From Phascolomyces articulosus (Eukaryota > Mucoromycota > Mucoromycetes > Mucorales > Lichtheimiaceae), in the NCBI GenBank assembly GCA_025677815.1, contig JAIXMP010000043.1, positions 248,001 through 312,000 on the forward strand: a stretch of 64,000 nt of DNA, written 5' to 3'. The notes beneath the pieces were generated by a model, which was not told the origin of the DNA, did no database searches, and saw only the letters and a list, made by a program, of their open reading frames with translations. Numbering within the stretch: position 1 is the stretch's first letter; each line of letters starts with the position of its first letter. The translations under genes were made by a program, and so were the position numbers. Below are positions 1 to 11,639 of this stretch, one piece after another.

Positions 1-410
1 CTCTCACTCAGCAACATTTTCGTTATGATACCTCAGCAAAAAAAAAACCATGTTTACATTTATTCTTGAAGGAATTTCACAACAGTCTAGTGAAAACGTA
101 CAAATCCAATCAAGGCTATCAATTATTACCTTCATTATCAAGGCCATGGTGCTCATCATTCGATGAACTTATTGTTTCGAACCACAAGTTCCCTGCACTA
201 AAACTAATAATATTGTCACGTGACTTTACTATCGAAGCCGACTCAATCCATCGTACAACAACAGGAACAACAATGACGATAGTGAAGAAAATGAAGATGA
301 TAATGAAGAATATGACGATTTACAGCGCTTCGCCCAACTACTTCAACAAATTTTATTACTGTAGACCCCCACTTTTTGCAGATGCGTTTTTGCTCAAAAA
401 AAAAAAACCT
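1..410. other. Window edge, degenerate sequence
   Basis: No intact gene is visible. One plus-strand frame around 245-350 reads as an Asn/Asp/Glu-rich acidic stretch, then hits a stop near 362. This could be the upstream part of the degenerate ORF that follows at 445-708. Several A-runs interrupt the reading. I see nothing else. Confidence 0.4.
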
Positions 411-444
411 GTAAAAAGTGGGGCTCACTGTATGCCCGTCAAAA

Positions 445-708
445 ATGAATATTCGAGATGGAGAAAGCCATCTGATGAACGATCCACACAGTTTATTAGC
501 GGATTACATGGGCGTTTTGGCAATCGAAGTCAAGCCACCTATGAAGATTTCCAGTGGACAGTTACAACCAGATTTTGTAAAGGCAGGAAAGGAAATGAAG
601 GATATGCTTGATAATCTGATGGATGCTGTTATACATGATGGAATAGTGGGAGGCTTTGTAGTAGAAGGATATATATCCGGGTCACTTTTTTTCGAAATGA
701 AAAGGTGA
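445..708 (+). pseudogene. Fragment of a dispersed hypothetical ORF
   Basis: The open frame starts near the methionine at 445 and gives about 87 residues. It is Met/Asp/Lys-rich and has the pattern IEVKPPMK, then a short helical part with KEMKDMLDNL, then GGFVVEGY. From memory, IE-KPP-K followed by K-MKD-L and G-L-EGY is typical of a family of hypothetical proteins scattered in many copies through Mucorales genomes. No function is known to me. The upstream part is broken by stops and there is no obvious start, so I treat it as the tail of a degenerate copy rather than a working gene. Confidence 0.45.
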
Positions 709-1038
709 AATTCATGCAGTCTGGATTCCCAGGTTGCCAATCAAAAAATGGCTTAATAAAAACATGTAATCTATATTTCCTTTCTTTCTTCTCAAATATA
801 TTATAGCATACTATGTACATACAATGACACTATTTATCAAAGCGCTTGTATATATTATATATATCAAATTTTTGTATTTTCCATAAATCTATCACTTCAA
901 GATCGAGTACCTCATTGTGTAACGTAAAATGGACAACAGCGATGCTTCTCCTGTAAACACGTTATATGTAAAAACTTGTTTCTCCTTCCGCAAAAAAAAA
1001 AAAAAAAACTTTCTCTTTCTCTTCCACCTAATTTCACC
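709..1038. other. Intergenic, promoter side of Apq12-like gene
   Basis: AT-rich spacer with short TA-rich runs. A 16-A run at about 991-1006 is followed by a CT-rich leader (about 1007-1037) directly before the start codon of the next gene. No other coding signal is seen. Confidence 0.4.
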
Positions 1039-1536
1039 ATGGAAACTACCACTGTCAGTAACGCAAGCTCTATTGCACTCGAATCCATTGGAAAAATCTA
1101 TATCTTTTGTTATGAACAATTACGACAGGTCAATGTCCCTGTCCCACCCCCTGAATATATTCAGCAAACAATATTTGGTCTTTTAAGTACTTTATACAGT
1201 TTTGCGCCTCCAGCCTTACAGCAACTTTTCAAAACATTAGCAGAGTTACCCATCCAAGCCAACATTGTGCCTGTTCTTTTAGCATTGGCTGCTCTTTACG
1301 TGATTTATAGTGTCATCTCGGCTTTGGTTCGTTCAGTAGTACGTGTAGTCCTTGGGTTTATTCGTTTTTCGTTGATTGTGGCAGCTATTGCCTGTGTGGT
1401 GGCCATGCTACAACAGTACTATGATATTCCATTTTTACAAAATACCTTGGGTCAATACATGCAACCACACGATCAACAACATCCACCATTATTTACACAA
1501 CAACAGCAGCAGCAACAATACGCTTATCCAGCTTAA
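1039..1536 (+). CDS. Apq12-like nuclear envelope / nuclear pore biogenesis membrane protein
   Basis: Single-exon ORF of 165 residues. The ATG at 1039 sits in a good context (ACCATGG) after a CT-rich leader. Two close hydrophobic segments, roughly residues 70-95 and 97-120, are separated by a short basic turn (ALVRSVVR). The C-terminus is Gln/His-rich and ends in a Gln run. Size, paired central membrane segments and the PxxxQ-rich N-terminal half resemble the Apq12 family (nuclear pore assembly and biogenesis; ER/nuclear-envelope lipid homeostasis). The assignment is by overall pattern, not by a diagnostic motif, so another small ER membrane protein is possible. It converges on the Ubp8/USP22 gene, whose stop lies about 200 bp away. 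Confidence 0.55.
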   Translation: METTTVSNASSIALESIGKIYIFCYEQLRQVNVPVPPPEYIQQTIFGLLSTLYSFAPPALQQLFKTLAELPIQANIVPVLLALAALYVIYSVISALVRSVVRVVLGFIRFSLIVAAIACVVAMLQQYYDIPFLQNTLGQYMQPHDQQHPPLFTQQQQQQQYAYPA

Positions 1537-1740
1537 TGAATTGTTATTATTCCATCCTTTGCCTTATTGGCGAAAAAAATGTTATAAGCTTTGTGTTTCT
1601 TTTTTTGACTGTACATTTGTATAAAACAACAACCATCGCCCCCCCCAAAAAAAAAGCATGTATATCCCTCCCTTCATTACATCATTATATATAAATACAA
1701 TCCAAATTCTTAAAAAAAAAAGCATTGTGAGATTATTTTT

Positions 1741-2186
1741 TTATTTGTATTCAAACAATTCATCGTCTAACGAATTTTCATACTCTAATGATTTCTTTAT
1801 ATAAAAGCACATGTACCTAAAAAAAACCAAATAAAAAAAAGGATCCATATATAAATATCAATACGTTATGTCATTTTCTATTTCTTATTATTGAATGATA
1901 ATGATGAACTTACGCTTTACTATCCAAAACATCTTTTTGAAATGTCGTAGTAACATTATGATCTTCAAATTTAAACCACTAATAAATAATATATAGTAAA
2001 TAAGGGAACCTAGTGCCTAATTTCATGTCACATAAAATATGATTATTTATTATTACCTCGCCTCGATGTTTAGAAAACATCGTATAATGACCCGAGTCTA
2101 TTTTTCCATGATGATTAATAACAGCAAACAAGGTATATTGATTCGATATATCCATGTTCATACTACTACTACTATTACTTGATATA

Positions 2187-2232
<46 letters not shown>

Positions 2233-4517
2233 AGAGAAAGAATAAGTAAAGTGAATTTTATTTTGATTTTTGACATGAATAACAGAGAAATTACCTGGAA
2301 TTTTTTGATTTTAATTGTTTGCCATGGGTGGTATATGGGGTCATATCCAATTCAACTGGAAATTTGATCTTGGCTTCAATTTTACTTGCAGAAATACCAT
2401 GTTCGAATCTTTTCAGTTGAAAACTAAGAACTGGTGGTAATCGTTTTACTGATAATTGTTTCGTTGCTTCCTGTTTCATCCTTTTAGTTAATAACATCTC
2501 TTTCCCATAATGATATGTTTCATATAAAATAGAAAGAGTCACATACTTGAAATGTATTACCACATTTACTACAACTATATTCATTCTGACCGAGTTTCTC
2601 CGGGTGTGTATACCTTTTGTGTGTGTTTTTTTTTCATATATGCTCTAGCCTTTTCTTTTCTTTTTCTTCCTCCTTTTTTTTTCCTCCCCAAATAATAATA
2701 AAAATTTACCTGTCAAGACAATCCATTAAACTATTTCCCTGCTTTAACCGACGAGTGAATGAAGCAGGATTATTACTGTTGTTAGTATGCTGTGCGATGT
2801 TGCCGCCTGTAGTGGATGTTGCTGTTGTTGTTCCAGCTACCTTGTTATTCGACAAAGATTTTTTCTTTTTTTCAACCGGTCGTAAACTAAGACTGATGTC
2901 CAGCATCGGATCCATAGTACTTGTCACATTACCACATTTCAAACAGGTTACATTCGATTGTAAAAGACCAGCAAACGTTCGATGTACTATACATGTACAA
3001 TTGGTAGATAAAGAATGGCCTTCACATCCAGCATGAAGATTGTTGAGTGCACTAATAAAAAATTCATGTGCATCCTGTTGAGCGTAGCCTGCAAGCTCTT
3101 TCAAGCTCATCCACATGGAATGTAAAAATGTGCACGGACCATAAGGTTCTTTTTTCCCAGAATAGACCTAATGTACGACCCAACCCCCATAACACTTGTC
3201 AATGAATCATATACTCTACTTTTTATTTAATATATAATCATAATAAGAAAATAAGATATATATGTTACCTGCGCATATAAATTATCCATTTCACAACATA
3301 GACAAAATTTGTTATTACATCGACTCGGATTATGTTGATCACTTAAAAAATAAGCTTTTAAAAGTGGATTATGAATAAAACTTTGAAGAATCACATTCAT
3401 AAAACATGTATTGCCCATATTGCATAATCCACGAATGCCTCGACAAGAAGGTACGGTTGAATTTTTGACAATGGCACTCATATCTTGACTTGTTGGTTCC
3501 CAACTTGTATTTGCTGTTCGTACTCGTTTTCGTCGTCCTGAATGAATGATTTGGTGATAGTGGTGAGAATTATATAATAATAGAGTTAGCGATATTATTA
3601 AAAGATGAAATAAATGTATATAACTCATTATTTACGTGATTCACTTTGAATTGTTTCTTGTCGTACGATGGTATCAGTTAATTCATTGTCATAGACATAA
3701 TCACCACATTCATTACAATACAATGTTCTATGATTGAAATCCATGGCTATAAAAGGAGAAAATAAATTGACAACAATCTCTATTTGTTAGAAAAGAAAAA
3801 TATTCAACTCAAATCCAATCCATCCATCATTCATTACCAAATACATGGTGTTTTTCTCGCATATGATCTTGAATATGCCCTTTACGCCAGCATCCCATAT
3901 AGACACAATGCAAACAAACATGTAAACGCGATAATGGATCGAGACATGTTGAACATTGTGGAAGGGGAAGCTGTTTTATCATGTATATGTAAAAAAAAAA
4001 ATTAGAGAAAAAAAAGCTTATATATGCGTCGAATCAAAGAAAAAAAATATTGTTTTTTTTTCAAGGGTTCATAAAGAAGAAGAAAAAAAAGGATAGATAC
4101 CTCTTTGTATTGTTTTCGTTTTCTATCCGTCGTCGTATTACTATGTAATTGTTTTCGGCTTTTATGCCAGGCAAGAGAATAATGTACGAGTGACCGATAA
4201 CTAGTTAATAAATCCCACCGATCATCATCGTCAATAACGACTTCATCCTCTAAAGTGCGTCGTCGTTGTTTTTTGAATTGTGCCAAGTGCGTACAACCGG
4301 ATGTGACGAGTGACGATGGGTGTTCTTTAGGGTGTTCACCATAAAACTCGGGTGGATTGTTGGGATTATGCAATATATCATAGACTGTTGTTTGAGGTGG
4401 ACGATTCGACGACGATGGAAAGGTATCCGGGAAACTAGGTGACGATGGTGAAGATAACGAAGAAACAGGTGAATCGGTCAATCCGAGCGATTGTTGATGG
4501 GGTGATAAACTTGACAT
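1741..4517 (-). CDS. SAGA deubiquitinase, Ubp8/USP22-type ubiquitin carboxyl-terminal hydrolase
   Basis: Ten exons: 4517-4101, 3970-3838, 3746-3636, 3537-3269, 3167-2710, 2613-2547, 2470-2295, 2171-2057, 1978-1914 and 1816-1741. They join in frame to 628 residues. After a Ser/Pro-rich N-terminus comes a UBP zinc finger (CSTC, CLHC, GCWRKGH, DHMREKHH) as in Ubp8/USP22, which docks the protease into the SAGA DUB module. The USP catalytic domain follows, with the cysteine box GLCNMGNTCFMN, zinc-ribbon pairs CLKC and CSKC, QLKRF, and the histidine box DSGHYT. The enzyme removes ubiquitin from histone H2B. A Thr/Asn-rich insert lies inside the catalytic domain. The intron before the histidine-box exon contains a 40-nt homopolymer. 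The start is the first ATG of exon 1 that opens MSSLSPHQ; an in-frame ATG 141 nt upstream would add a hydrophobic tail and is less likely. Confidence 0.93.
2190..2229. repeat. 40-nt A homopolymer (T tract in sense of the Ubp8 intron)
   Basis: Forty consecutive A on the plus strand. On the coding (minus) strand it is a T40 tract about 20 nt upstream of the 3' splice site at 2172-2173. It therefore extends the polypyrimidine tract of that intron. Its true length is uncertain because homopolymers are prone to sequencing error. Confidence 0.9.
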
Positions 4518-6400
4518 GTTGAAAAGAAAAAGTATGTATTGAAAGGTAGGAAAGGGGAGGGAGGGAAGTGTAGCAGGAAAAGAAAATAACAATAGTTTAT
4601 ATGAAAAAAAATGGTAGTTATAAGTAGTAGAAAAAAGTTGTAACTGCTGTGCTTTCAAAAAGAAACAGGACTCTCAATTTTCAAATGCCGCATTATAATA
4701 CAACATGTCTATTACCTCTTTGCTTTTTTATAGTGAAGCAGATAATACATTTTTATTATGGATTGCTATATCTTGATGATCAAGCTTACCAAGGAAATAT
4801 GTAACATGTATTTTATGTCTTTATATACGTTTGACATATGTACTCGAATGCTACACTACTAACTATTACTAAATACAAAGTAACCATAGTACCAGTGTCT
4901 TTTAAGCTTACGCGGCCCATGCGCTTTTTTTTTGTGTTCCATTTGTCACACATACATATGTTATTGCCATGGACATTAGAATTTACACTGCTTTAGATAT
5001 TATAAAAACATTTATTATAAAGGTTAGAAATAATTGAAGATAGATAGCCATAGAGCTTATTATTGGTTATTAAAAAAAGATGCTACTTTATCTTTGAGGA
5101 GTAGAACACTACAGCATCTATAGACACCATTCTTTATACATATATAAGTATATAGAATATCTAATAAATATTTTTTTCAACGTACGTACGTGACATTTAC
5201 AACAGTAACAAATATTTGTCTACTAAGTAATATATACATATATATTGAGACAGTTGCATAATTAATATTGTTAAGGGGCATATACGATAATTATGACTGT
5301 TATCAAACAAGTTCTTCCTTTTATTATACAATATCTTGAGTTCATTGTAGTTCCATTATCAACATTGACCGACACTGATCAGCTCTAAATTTATATATCA
5401 AAAAACTGCCAGTCCTAATTTTTTGTGTTCATGATATATAAGTGCCTTTATTTTAACAATAGTGTGGCAGAATAACGCATTTGCAAATCATAAATATCAT
5501 ACTGCAGTTGCTTTTTTGACTCCTTGTTATAGAACTCTCAACAGATAAATGATAACGAGCAGTGTTGAATGAATTATATCAAATTCTTGTTTCGACAAAA
5601 AATAATTGCAACTTCTTATTATCATATTTTACTGGTGAGTTACATTTATTATACCATTGACATAGGAAGGTACTTATTGGATAGAACTTTATACTACTAC
5701 AGATTCATGACGATACAAGATTGCTTTCAAGAAAGGTAATCAGATCTTGGAATTGGTTACAAATAAAATAAAAGGTAAAGAGCAAAAATAAAAATAATAA
5801 AAACACGATCAGATATGTTGTTGACATACAGAAATAGCTTTTGAAGATACTGACGTAGTATGATTAATAGTAGCAGAGTTTGGAAGTTGAGTAGTGGAAT
5901 CATTGTGGAAAAAGCGATGAAGGATATTGCAAAGAGCATGCCATACAAACAGCAATAAGTAATAGCTGTATTGTTTGTTATGCAAGAGCATCTTATTTTG
6001 TCTTACGATCATTGGTGTCTTTTATTATTTTTTTTCGATATATAATATACCCAGTCAATTATAATTGGTCCAGATGACCAATATATACACACAAGTTTAA
6101 CGAAGAAGGCCTGCATGAGATCTGTGACAGAAAGATAACTCATTTTGCTTTATCATTACCAGAAGCATCAATATAAAAGAATACCTTTATTCATTCTCAG
6201 GTATTGTAAGTATATTTCATGTGTGTGTTGTACAATATGTGTGGCTTTATAAAAAGTAAAAACTATACTTATTTTCTTTTTAATGTAGAAAGGAATCGAT
6301 GGGGGATTTGTATTAAAAACTTTTTACCCAAACATATCTTCCAAATGAAAAACCAGATTTATATTGGGCTTGGGAAACATTCTTACAAACCGCCAATCTG
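4518..6400. other. Long AT-rich intergenic region
   Basis: About 1.9 kb without a convincing ORF. A minus-strand frame of 67 codons near 5809-6012 is hydrophobic but has no recognisable features. The segment next to 4518 must carry the Ubp8 promoter. I see no repeats beyond short TA tracts. Confidence 0.45.
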
Positions 6401-7385
6401 TTAACTTTAAGATTATGGATAACGACTTCATTGAAGTCGACATTGAATACCGTGCATGGTTCTTTATTGCTAAACGCTTCTTATCTACTAAAATCCGAGC
6501 CAGCTCGTAAGTTCCCATTGTGTTGTGTACCTTTTATTAAAGTACTAGTAGTCATATGATATATATATATATGATATATCTCACCATGCTTCAATACCTA
6601 TAGTGGTATAAAAAAAAGTCAAGAGCATAAACTGAACGACACAGCCAAAATAGAACACCAGGTTGTCAACCTTATTTAAAGTGTGTATACATTGGTCACG
6701 AAATAGCGTTTTCAGAAGTTGATTTGGCTGACGAAGGCGAAACGGGAACCGAAGAATTGTACAAGAGTGGATTAAAAACACCGAAGATGCTTAAGGTTAT
6801 TTTTGTATCACTCACGAACAGGTTTCCCCATAGCATTCATGGTTCGAAAACGGCATCCTTCATCCTTTCTGGTAAGAGCCAATTGTGTTATACCACGATG
6901 GATACCTTTGATCTTTGCTTACTTATCATTAAAAGCATTTTTGTTTGCTAGGTTTACATATCACGGCAATAATAATGGATAGTCCCGCTGGCTCCATCTG
7001 TCGTCTCACCTATTCAAAACGCGCCGAATTCCCCATGGATCCTTCATTGTGTGTCAAACAGTTAGTTCCAATCATGGAGTTGGTTTTCCATATTCGCTTT
7101 ACTTGCAGTAAACCATCGATTCTATTGAGAATAACCAAGAAATAAAATAGCACTTTTTCCACCTACTCCTAATAGTCATCACACATCTGCATCTTCAAGC
7201 TCTTCCAGCACCGATAACGAACACACAGGTAAAAAAGCAAAATCCAATTGAGTTGTATTTTTATGCTTATCTTATTTTTCTTTCCAGTATTATCATTATC
7301 AAACCAACGCATTATTATTACTGTAACTATATCCTCATTGACATCAACATTTGTACATCGATAACCATGATATCATCTTTATAAT
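6400..7385 (+). pseudogene. Degenerate repeat-family ORF, copy A
   Basis: Plus-strand broken ORF with short readable blocks: an acidic stretch with DEGETGTEE and SGLKTPKMLK (about 6718-6800), SLTNRFPHS (6808-6840), and a last block with EFPMDPSL (7024-7145). The order of blocks and the DNA itself recur in copy B (about 10640-11625), for example the shared tract GCAGCTCGTAAGTT / CCAGCTCGTAAGTT and the CCAATGGATAACG..ACAC tail. Copy A keeps longer open frames than copy B. It looks like a hypothetical protein family dispersed in Mucorales genomes. No function is assigned. Confidence 0.55.
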
Positions 7386-7632
7386 CACTATACCGGCTAT
7401 TATCAGCATAATCACAAGCACTATTTACAACAAAAATACCAATACCACCATCTACCTCATTTGAATCAACCATTATCTGTTAACATGAACTGTTTTGTTT
7501 TTACCCAAAAAATTTTTTCATTCTCATTTCTTATTCTGTGTATACATTGTTTTTATTAAACATGTATTATATTAAACAAAATACAATACGTCAATATACC
7601 AAGTTGACATATCCAAGAGCATTATTATCTTA

Positions 7633-9347
7633 ATGGTAATATCTACTCCAACTGTTTCGAGGATAGTTATCTGTTATATGCATTGGATGCAATCTGTTCA
7701 GCGGATCAACAGCAACCACAATATCATAAAACCAGAAGAGAGTGCTCAATTCCAAAAATTGGTATATATTATTCGGACGACCAAAGACACCGACGAATTT
7801 TGCCGTTCTTGTAAAGAGTTAGTAACCCGTTACAAATACACTTACAAGTGGATCAAGTGGTAGCTTCAACCTACAATAAGTAGCATGATTTTCCAACATT
7901 GTACTAGCATGGATGCCACCCTTCGTAGGCACCCTTATCGAACAACAAATGCTGTGGAATCATTTCATCGTGACCTATACCGAGATATGGTTCATCGCTT
8001 GCCTCTTTCCTTAGCCCTTCCACAACTGCTGAACTACATTCAATCTGATGTACGTATTCTTGCCAACTACGAAGAACATGCTGTGCCGCCGGCGTACAAC
8101 AGAGCACCACGACCTAAGAAAAAGAGATCATCAATCAAAAGGAAGTAAATAACGGACATCCCCCAGATGTTACCAAGGTGCTTGTTGATGAAAATAGCAT
8201 ATTGGATCTTTCCCATTTTGATGTTTGACAAACTCAAGAACATACACCGAGTCAAGGAAATAAGGTGGGTCACCAAAGATTTGTTATTTCTACCAAAAAA
8301 AACTTCCAGACGAAATAGTGACCGCATCAAGCCATGATTCGATTGGCATTGCTGATGAACGAATGATCCATCTCCTTGACATAAAAATTGAACCGCTTGA
8401 CCTTGATGAACTTGAAAGTATGAAAAAGAGGTGGAAACTAGTACTGAAGAGATTATGCAGCGTATAATGGGTACGGATCTGAAGAAAGTTGATCAAGAGA
8501 AGCGCATGGACGAAAAGAAGAACAATAAAATGTCTGAGAATACACCTGATACGATGAAAAAAAAAAAGAGCGATAGAAAAAACAAAAAACGAAAGCAACT
8601 TTATGACACTGAAGAGCTTTGGCCAAGTAGCAAAAAAGTAATCGAAGAGAAACAAGGTATTTGAAATAAGTTCATAAAACTAAAACAAAAAATATGACTA
8701 ATGTAATTCAACAGCTTTGTTCACCAAGATATCCCACCTGATTGCTCGACTGGGTTGAAACAAATCAAAGCCGATGGGTATTGTGGTTTTCGTGCTCTTG
8801 CTTTTGCAGCTCTATGGTGATCAAGACCAATATCAAAAGATCAAACAAACCATGCTGAATCATCTATTTGCGAATTACGAATTTTATCTAGATATTCTGG
8901 CCAAAGGTAATGATGTTATATTGAAAAATATAGTACGTCGGTTAGAATGTGGTATTGCACCAAGAAACAATACATTCCACTACATGTAGCACGAATTAAT
9001 GGTTTAATGGAGTGATGGACGCCCAAATAGCTACTGATGCATATACTACACCAATGGCAGTGTTTGACGAACGTCCATCATGGAAATCGATTTTATACTT
9101 GCCATTTACCATTCCATCTGACACCAACAGGGAGCCTCAGCCAATTAATATATTCCTTCATTCAAATTATTTCAGTGTGGTTGATCTGATTCCATCAAGA
9201 GCACGACATCATATGGTATGGTTGGCGGTTAAACCATATCATGAAGCGGAATGGGGTATTCTTGACCTTAATGTTAAATACAACGCCATATGGAAGTACA
9301 TTAATAGAAAGCGTCTTACTCAAGAAGAAAACAATTCTTGGAAATAA
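7633..9347 (+). pseudogene. MULE-like transposase C-terminus plus OTU-protease-like segment, broken
   Basis: The first block (7633-7860) has CYMHWMQSVQRI and an (F)CRSCKELV region, as at the end of a Mutator-like (MULE) transposase core. It ends KWIKW then TAG, where the family has Trp-Trp. Translation continues in the same frame past that stop with QPTISSMIF and TTNAVESFHRDLY (7885-8148), the usual end of these transposases. A Lys-rich linker (about 8430-8660) leads into an OTU-like segment. That has the cysteine motif KADGYCGFRALA (8766-8806), then a shift of frame near 8806-8812, a further break near 8975-9015, and a last frame to 9347 with PINIFLHSNYFSVV. In that last motif Tyr stands where OTU proteases usually carry the catalytic His. 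The N-terminal transposase half is absent. The stop plus at least two frame breaks make it inactive. Confidence 0.65.
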
Positions 9348-9985
9348 GTGGCACAGTTGACACAATTGACTTACACAGAAATAAAATTTAAATATAAAAA
9401 AAAATGATATGAATTAAAATGCAATTAATATATCTTTACTCTTCATATAATTAATAATAATTTCTGAACTACAATAAGTCTTTATATCTTTACGTATACA
9501 TTCTTTATTTTTATAATACATACGTTATATGGTTTTATAGCTGATAATCAATATTAATCATTGATGATAAAACGGGTGATCTAGTGTAGTTTTAACATAC
9601 CCAGTAGTATCATACTGACTTATTGGTGTATATATTTATTATTGTTGTTAATTTTTTCATGCATATACATATGCCACTGTTTGATATATGGAATGTATCA
9701 ATTAGACAGGATACTTTGAAATTATACAAGTGCACCTTTTTTTATACGTAAATTTAATTTTTATTGATTTATACTTCAAATAGAACAGCCAGCTACATAC
9801 GATGAATAACACACATATCTGTGTTATTTTTCTTTCTTACCACCACCCCTTCACCCTTTCTCTCTTTCTCGACAATATCAATACTTTGTATATCGTAATT
9901 ACGTGTTACTTTTTCCTCTATTAGAGGTTTTTTCATTTTTGCCTCTTAATCACCCATTTAATTAATTTTTATCCCATATACCTAT
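9348..9985. other. AT-rich spacer
   Basis: No ORF of note. Poly-T/TA-rich text only. A TTTCTTTC/CCCTTTCTC pyrimidine patch occurs near 9830-9870 without a gene behind it. Confidence 0.4.
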
Positions 9986-9994
9986 CGAACTGAA

Positions 9995-10085
9995 AGGAAG
10001 CGACCCTATACCTACAGGCACAGATCAACTAATCTTCCACAATAATAAAACTATCCTTCAAATACCGACGTATCAAAATCGCTGT
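9995..10085 (+). repeat. Short dispersed block shared with 20410-20495
   Basis: The two segments align along most of their length, around the shared core TCTTCCACA..TAATAA preceded by CCTAyAGGyrCAGrTCAAyT. By eye they are about 75 percent identical, in the same orientation. Both lie beside degenerate ORFs, so this is probably an ancient conserved piece of a repeated gene family. Confidence 0.5.
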
Positions 10086-10389
10086 CACAAAAAAAGGTGC
10101 ACCTTTTGAATGAAGAGGCAGTACCTTCGTGGTTCAATTGGTTGGTGAGAATTTGGCTCGAAATAGTGACCAGTTTCATTTTTCTTATTCAACCTTTCTT
10201 TCTTTCTTAATTGCCAGGGATGGCCTTAATGTGTTGCGGCCGTTAAGTATTTCCGAGTGGCTAATGATGAAGTCTCTGGGGAAGCTGCAGCCGATCCAGC
10301 TGCTTCTTATTAGCTGTATACTTTCTTTTTTTATTATTCAACCATTCTTTTCTCAAGAACCAAGGATGATATTACTATAATTGTGGTCT

Positions 10390-11625
10390 ATCATGTTGTT
10401 TATTATTAGGCGCACATTAACGACTCGTCAACTTCAATATTTGATACAAGATTCACAGATGGATATATCAATTTAAATATTGTGGACGATCCCAATGAAA
10501 GGTTGGAATCATTCAATCAAGTAGTGTCAATGGAATACCTAAAAGAACATGAACCTTTTATGCACGCATCATTCTCAATATCCATGCTGATGGTACTATT
10601 ACAAATACCAAATTTTCAACTAGGTGACTTTCATCGATGACACAGAATACTGAGTATAGTATTTCATTGCAAAATGCTTTATATCACCCAAGATTCAAGC
10701 AGCTCGTAAGTTTTCATCGTACCGTGTACCTTTTAGTAAAGTATTATTGTACCTGTATCTCATCATGCTCCAATATATATAATGGCTCCGAATCGAACAC
10801 TAATCGAATGAAGATACTCATCAAATATCTGGTTGTCAACCCGATACAAACAAACCCATCTTAATTGCAATATATTTAGCTTGGACGACCTTGAAATTAG
10901 AGAGAGATTGGATGGATGGAGAGATTATTGTAAATAGTATCTTGACAAGGAAATGGCATTTTCAAAAGCTGGTTTAGCTAACAAAGGTAAAATAAGAACC
11001 AAAGAGTCGCATGAGATAGGACTAAAAGCACACGAGATGCTGGAGAAAGTTTTAGTATCTCTTACAAACAAGTTACTATATAGTATGAATAATTCAAAAA
11101 CGCACCATTTATGATAAGAGACGATTGTGTTACACGACCATGAAGACCTTTTTCTTATTATTAAAATCATTTTCGTCTGCTAAGTTCCATTATCAAGACT
11201 ACTAAAAGAATAGCTCCACCTGTTCCCTTACACACTCTGGAGACACTGAATTTCCCATCTATCCTCATTACATGTAAAATAAGCAGTTCCTATCAAGGAA
11301 TTAATTTTCTTGTAATCGCCACTACCTACTATGAACAGTTGATTTTCACCGAAAATGACGAAGAAATAATTCTGATTGGCAAAAAAAATAAAGAGCACTT
11401 ATTCCACCTGCAATTATTACTCCAGATAGTCACCACTCGCCCATATCTTCAAGTTATTCCAATACCAACAACGAACACGCATAACAAAAGGGCAGCTATA
11501 ACGCAAACAATAATGTAAGAATTAACTGAGCTTTATTTTCCAACATTACTATTATCAAATGAACGCACCATCATTATTGTAACCGTGTCCTTATTGGCAT
11601 CAACATTACCATGCACCCACAACGT
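10390..11625 (+). pseudogene. Degenerate repeat-family ORF, copy B
   Basis: This is a second, more decayed copy of the unit at 6400-7385. Matching blocks in the same order include: AGCTCGTAAGTT then GTGTACCTTTTA; TCTCATCATGCTCCAATA; GGTTGTCAACC; a frame reading AFSKAGLANKGKIRT against AFSEVDLADEGETGT in copy A; GTTCAAAAACGC-like text; and a tail with AACGAACACGC and GCACCATCATTATTGTAACCGTGTCC. Frame breaks and stops are frequent and no complete ORF remains. The part upstream of 10640 is open in short pieces but has no clear partner near copy A. Confidence 0.6.
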
Positions 11626-11639
11626 TGAAAGTTGACGAA

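Noticed and set aside
10120..10330. tRNA-like text (TTCGTGGTTCAATTGGTTGG...)
   Set aside because: No matching acceptor stem, T arm or anticodon loop could be formed.
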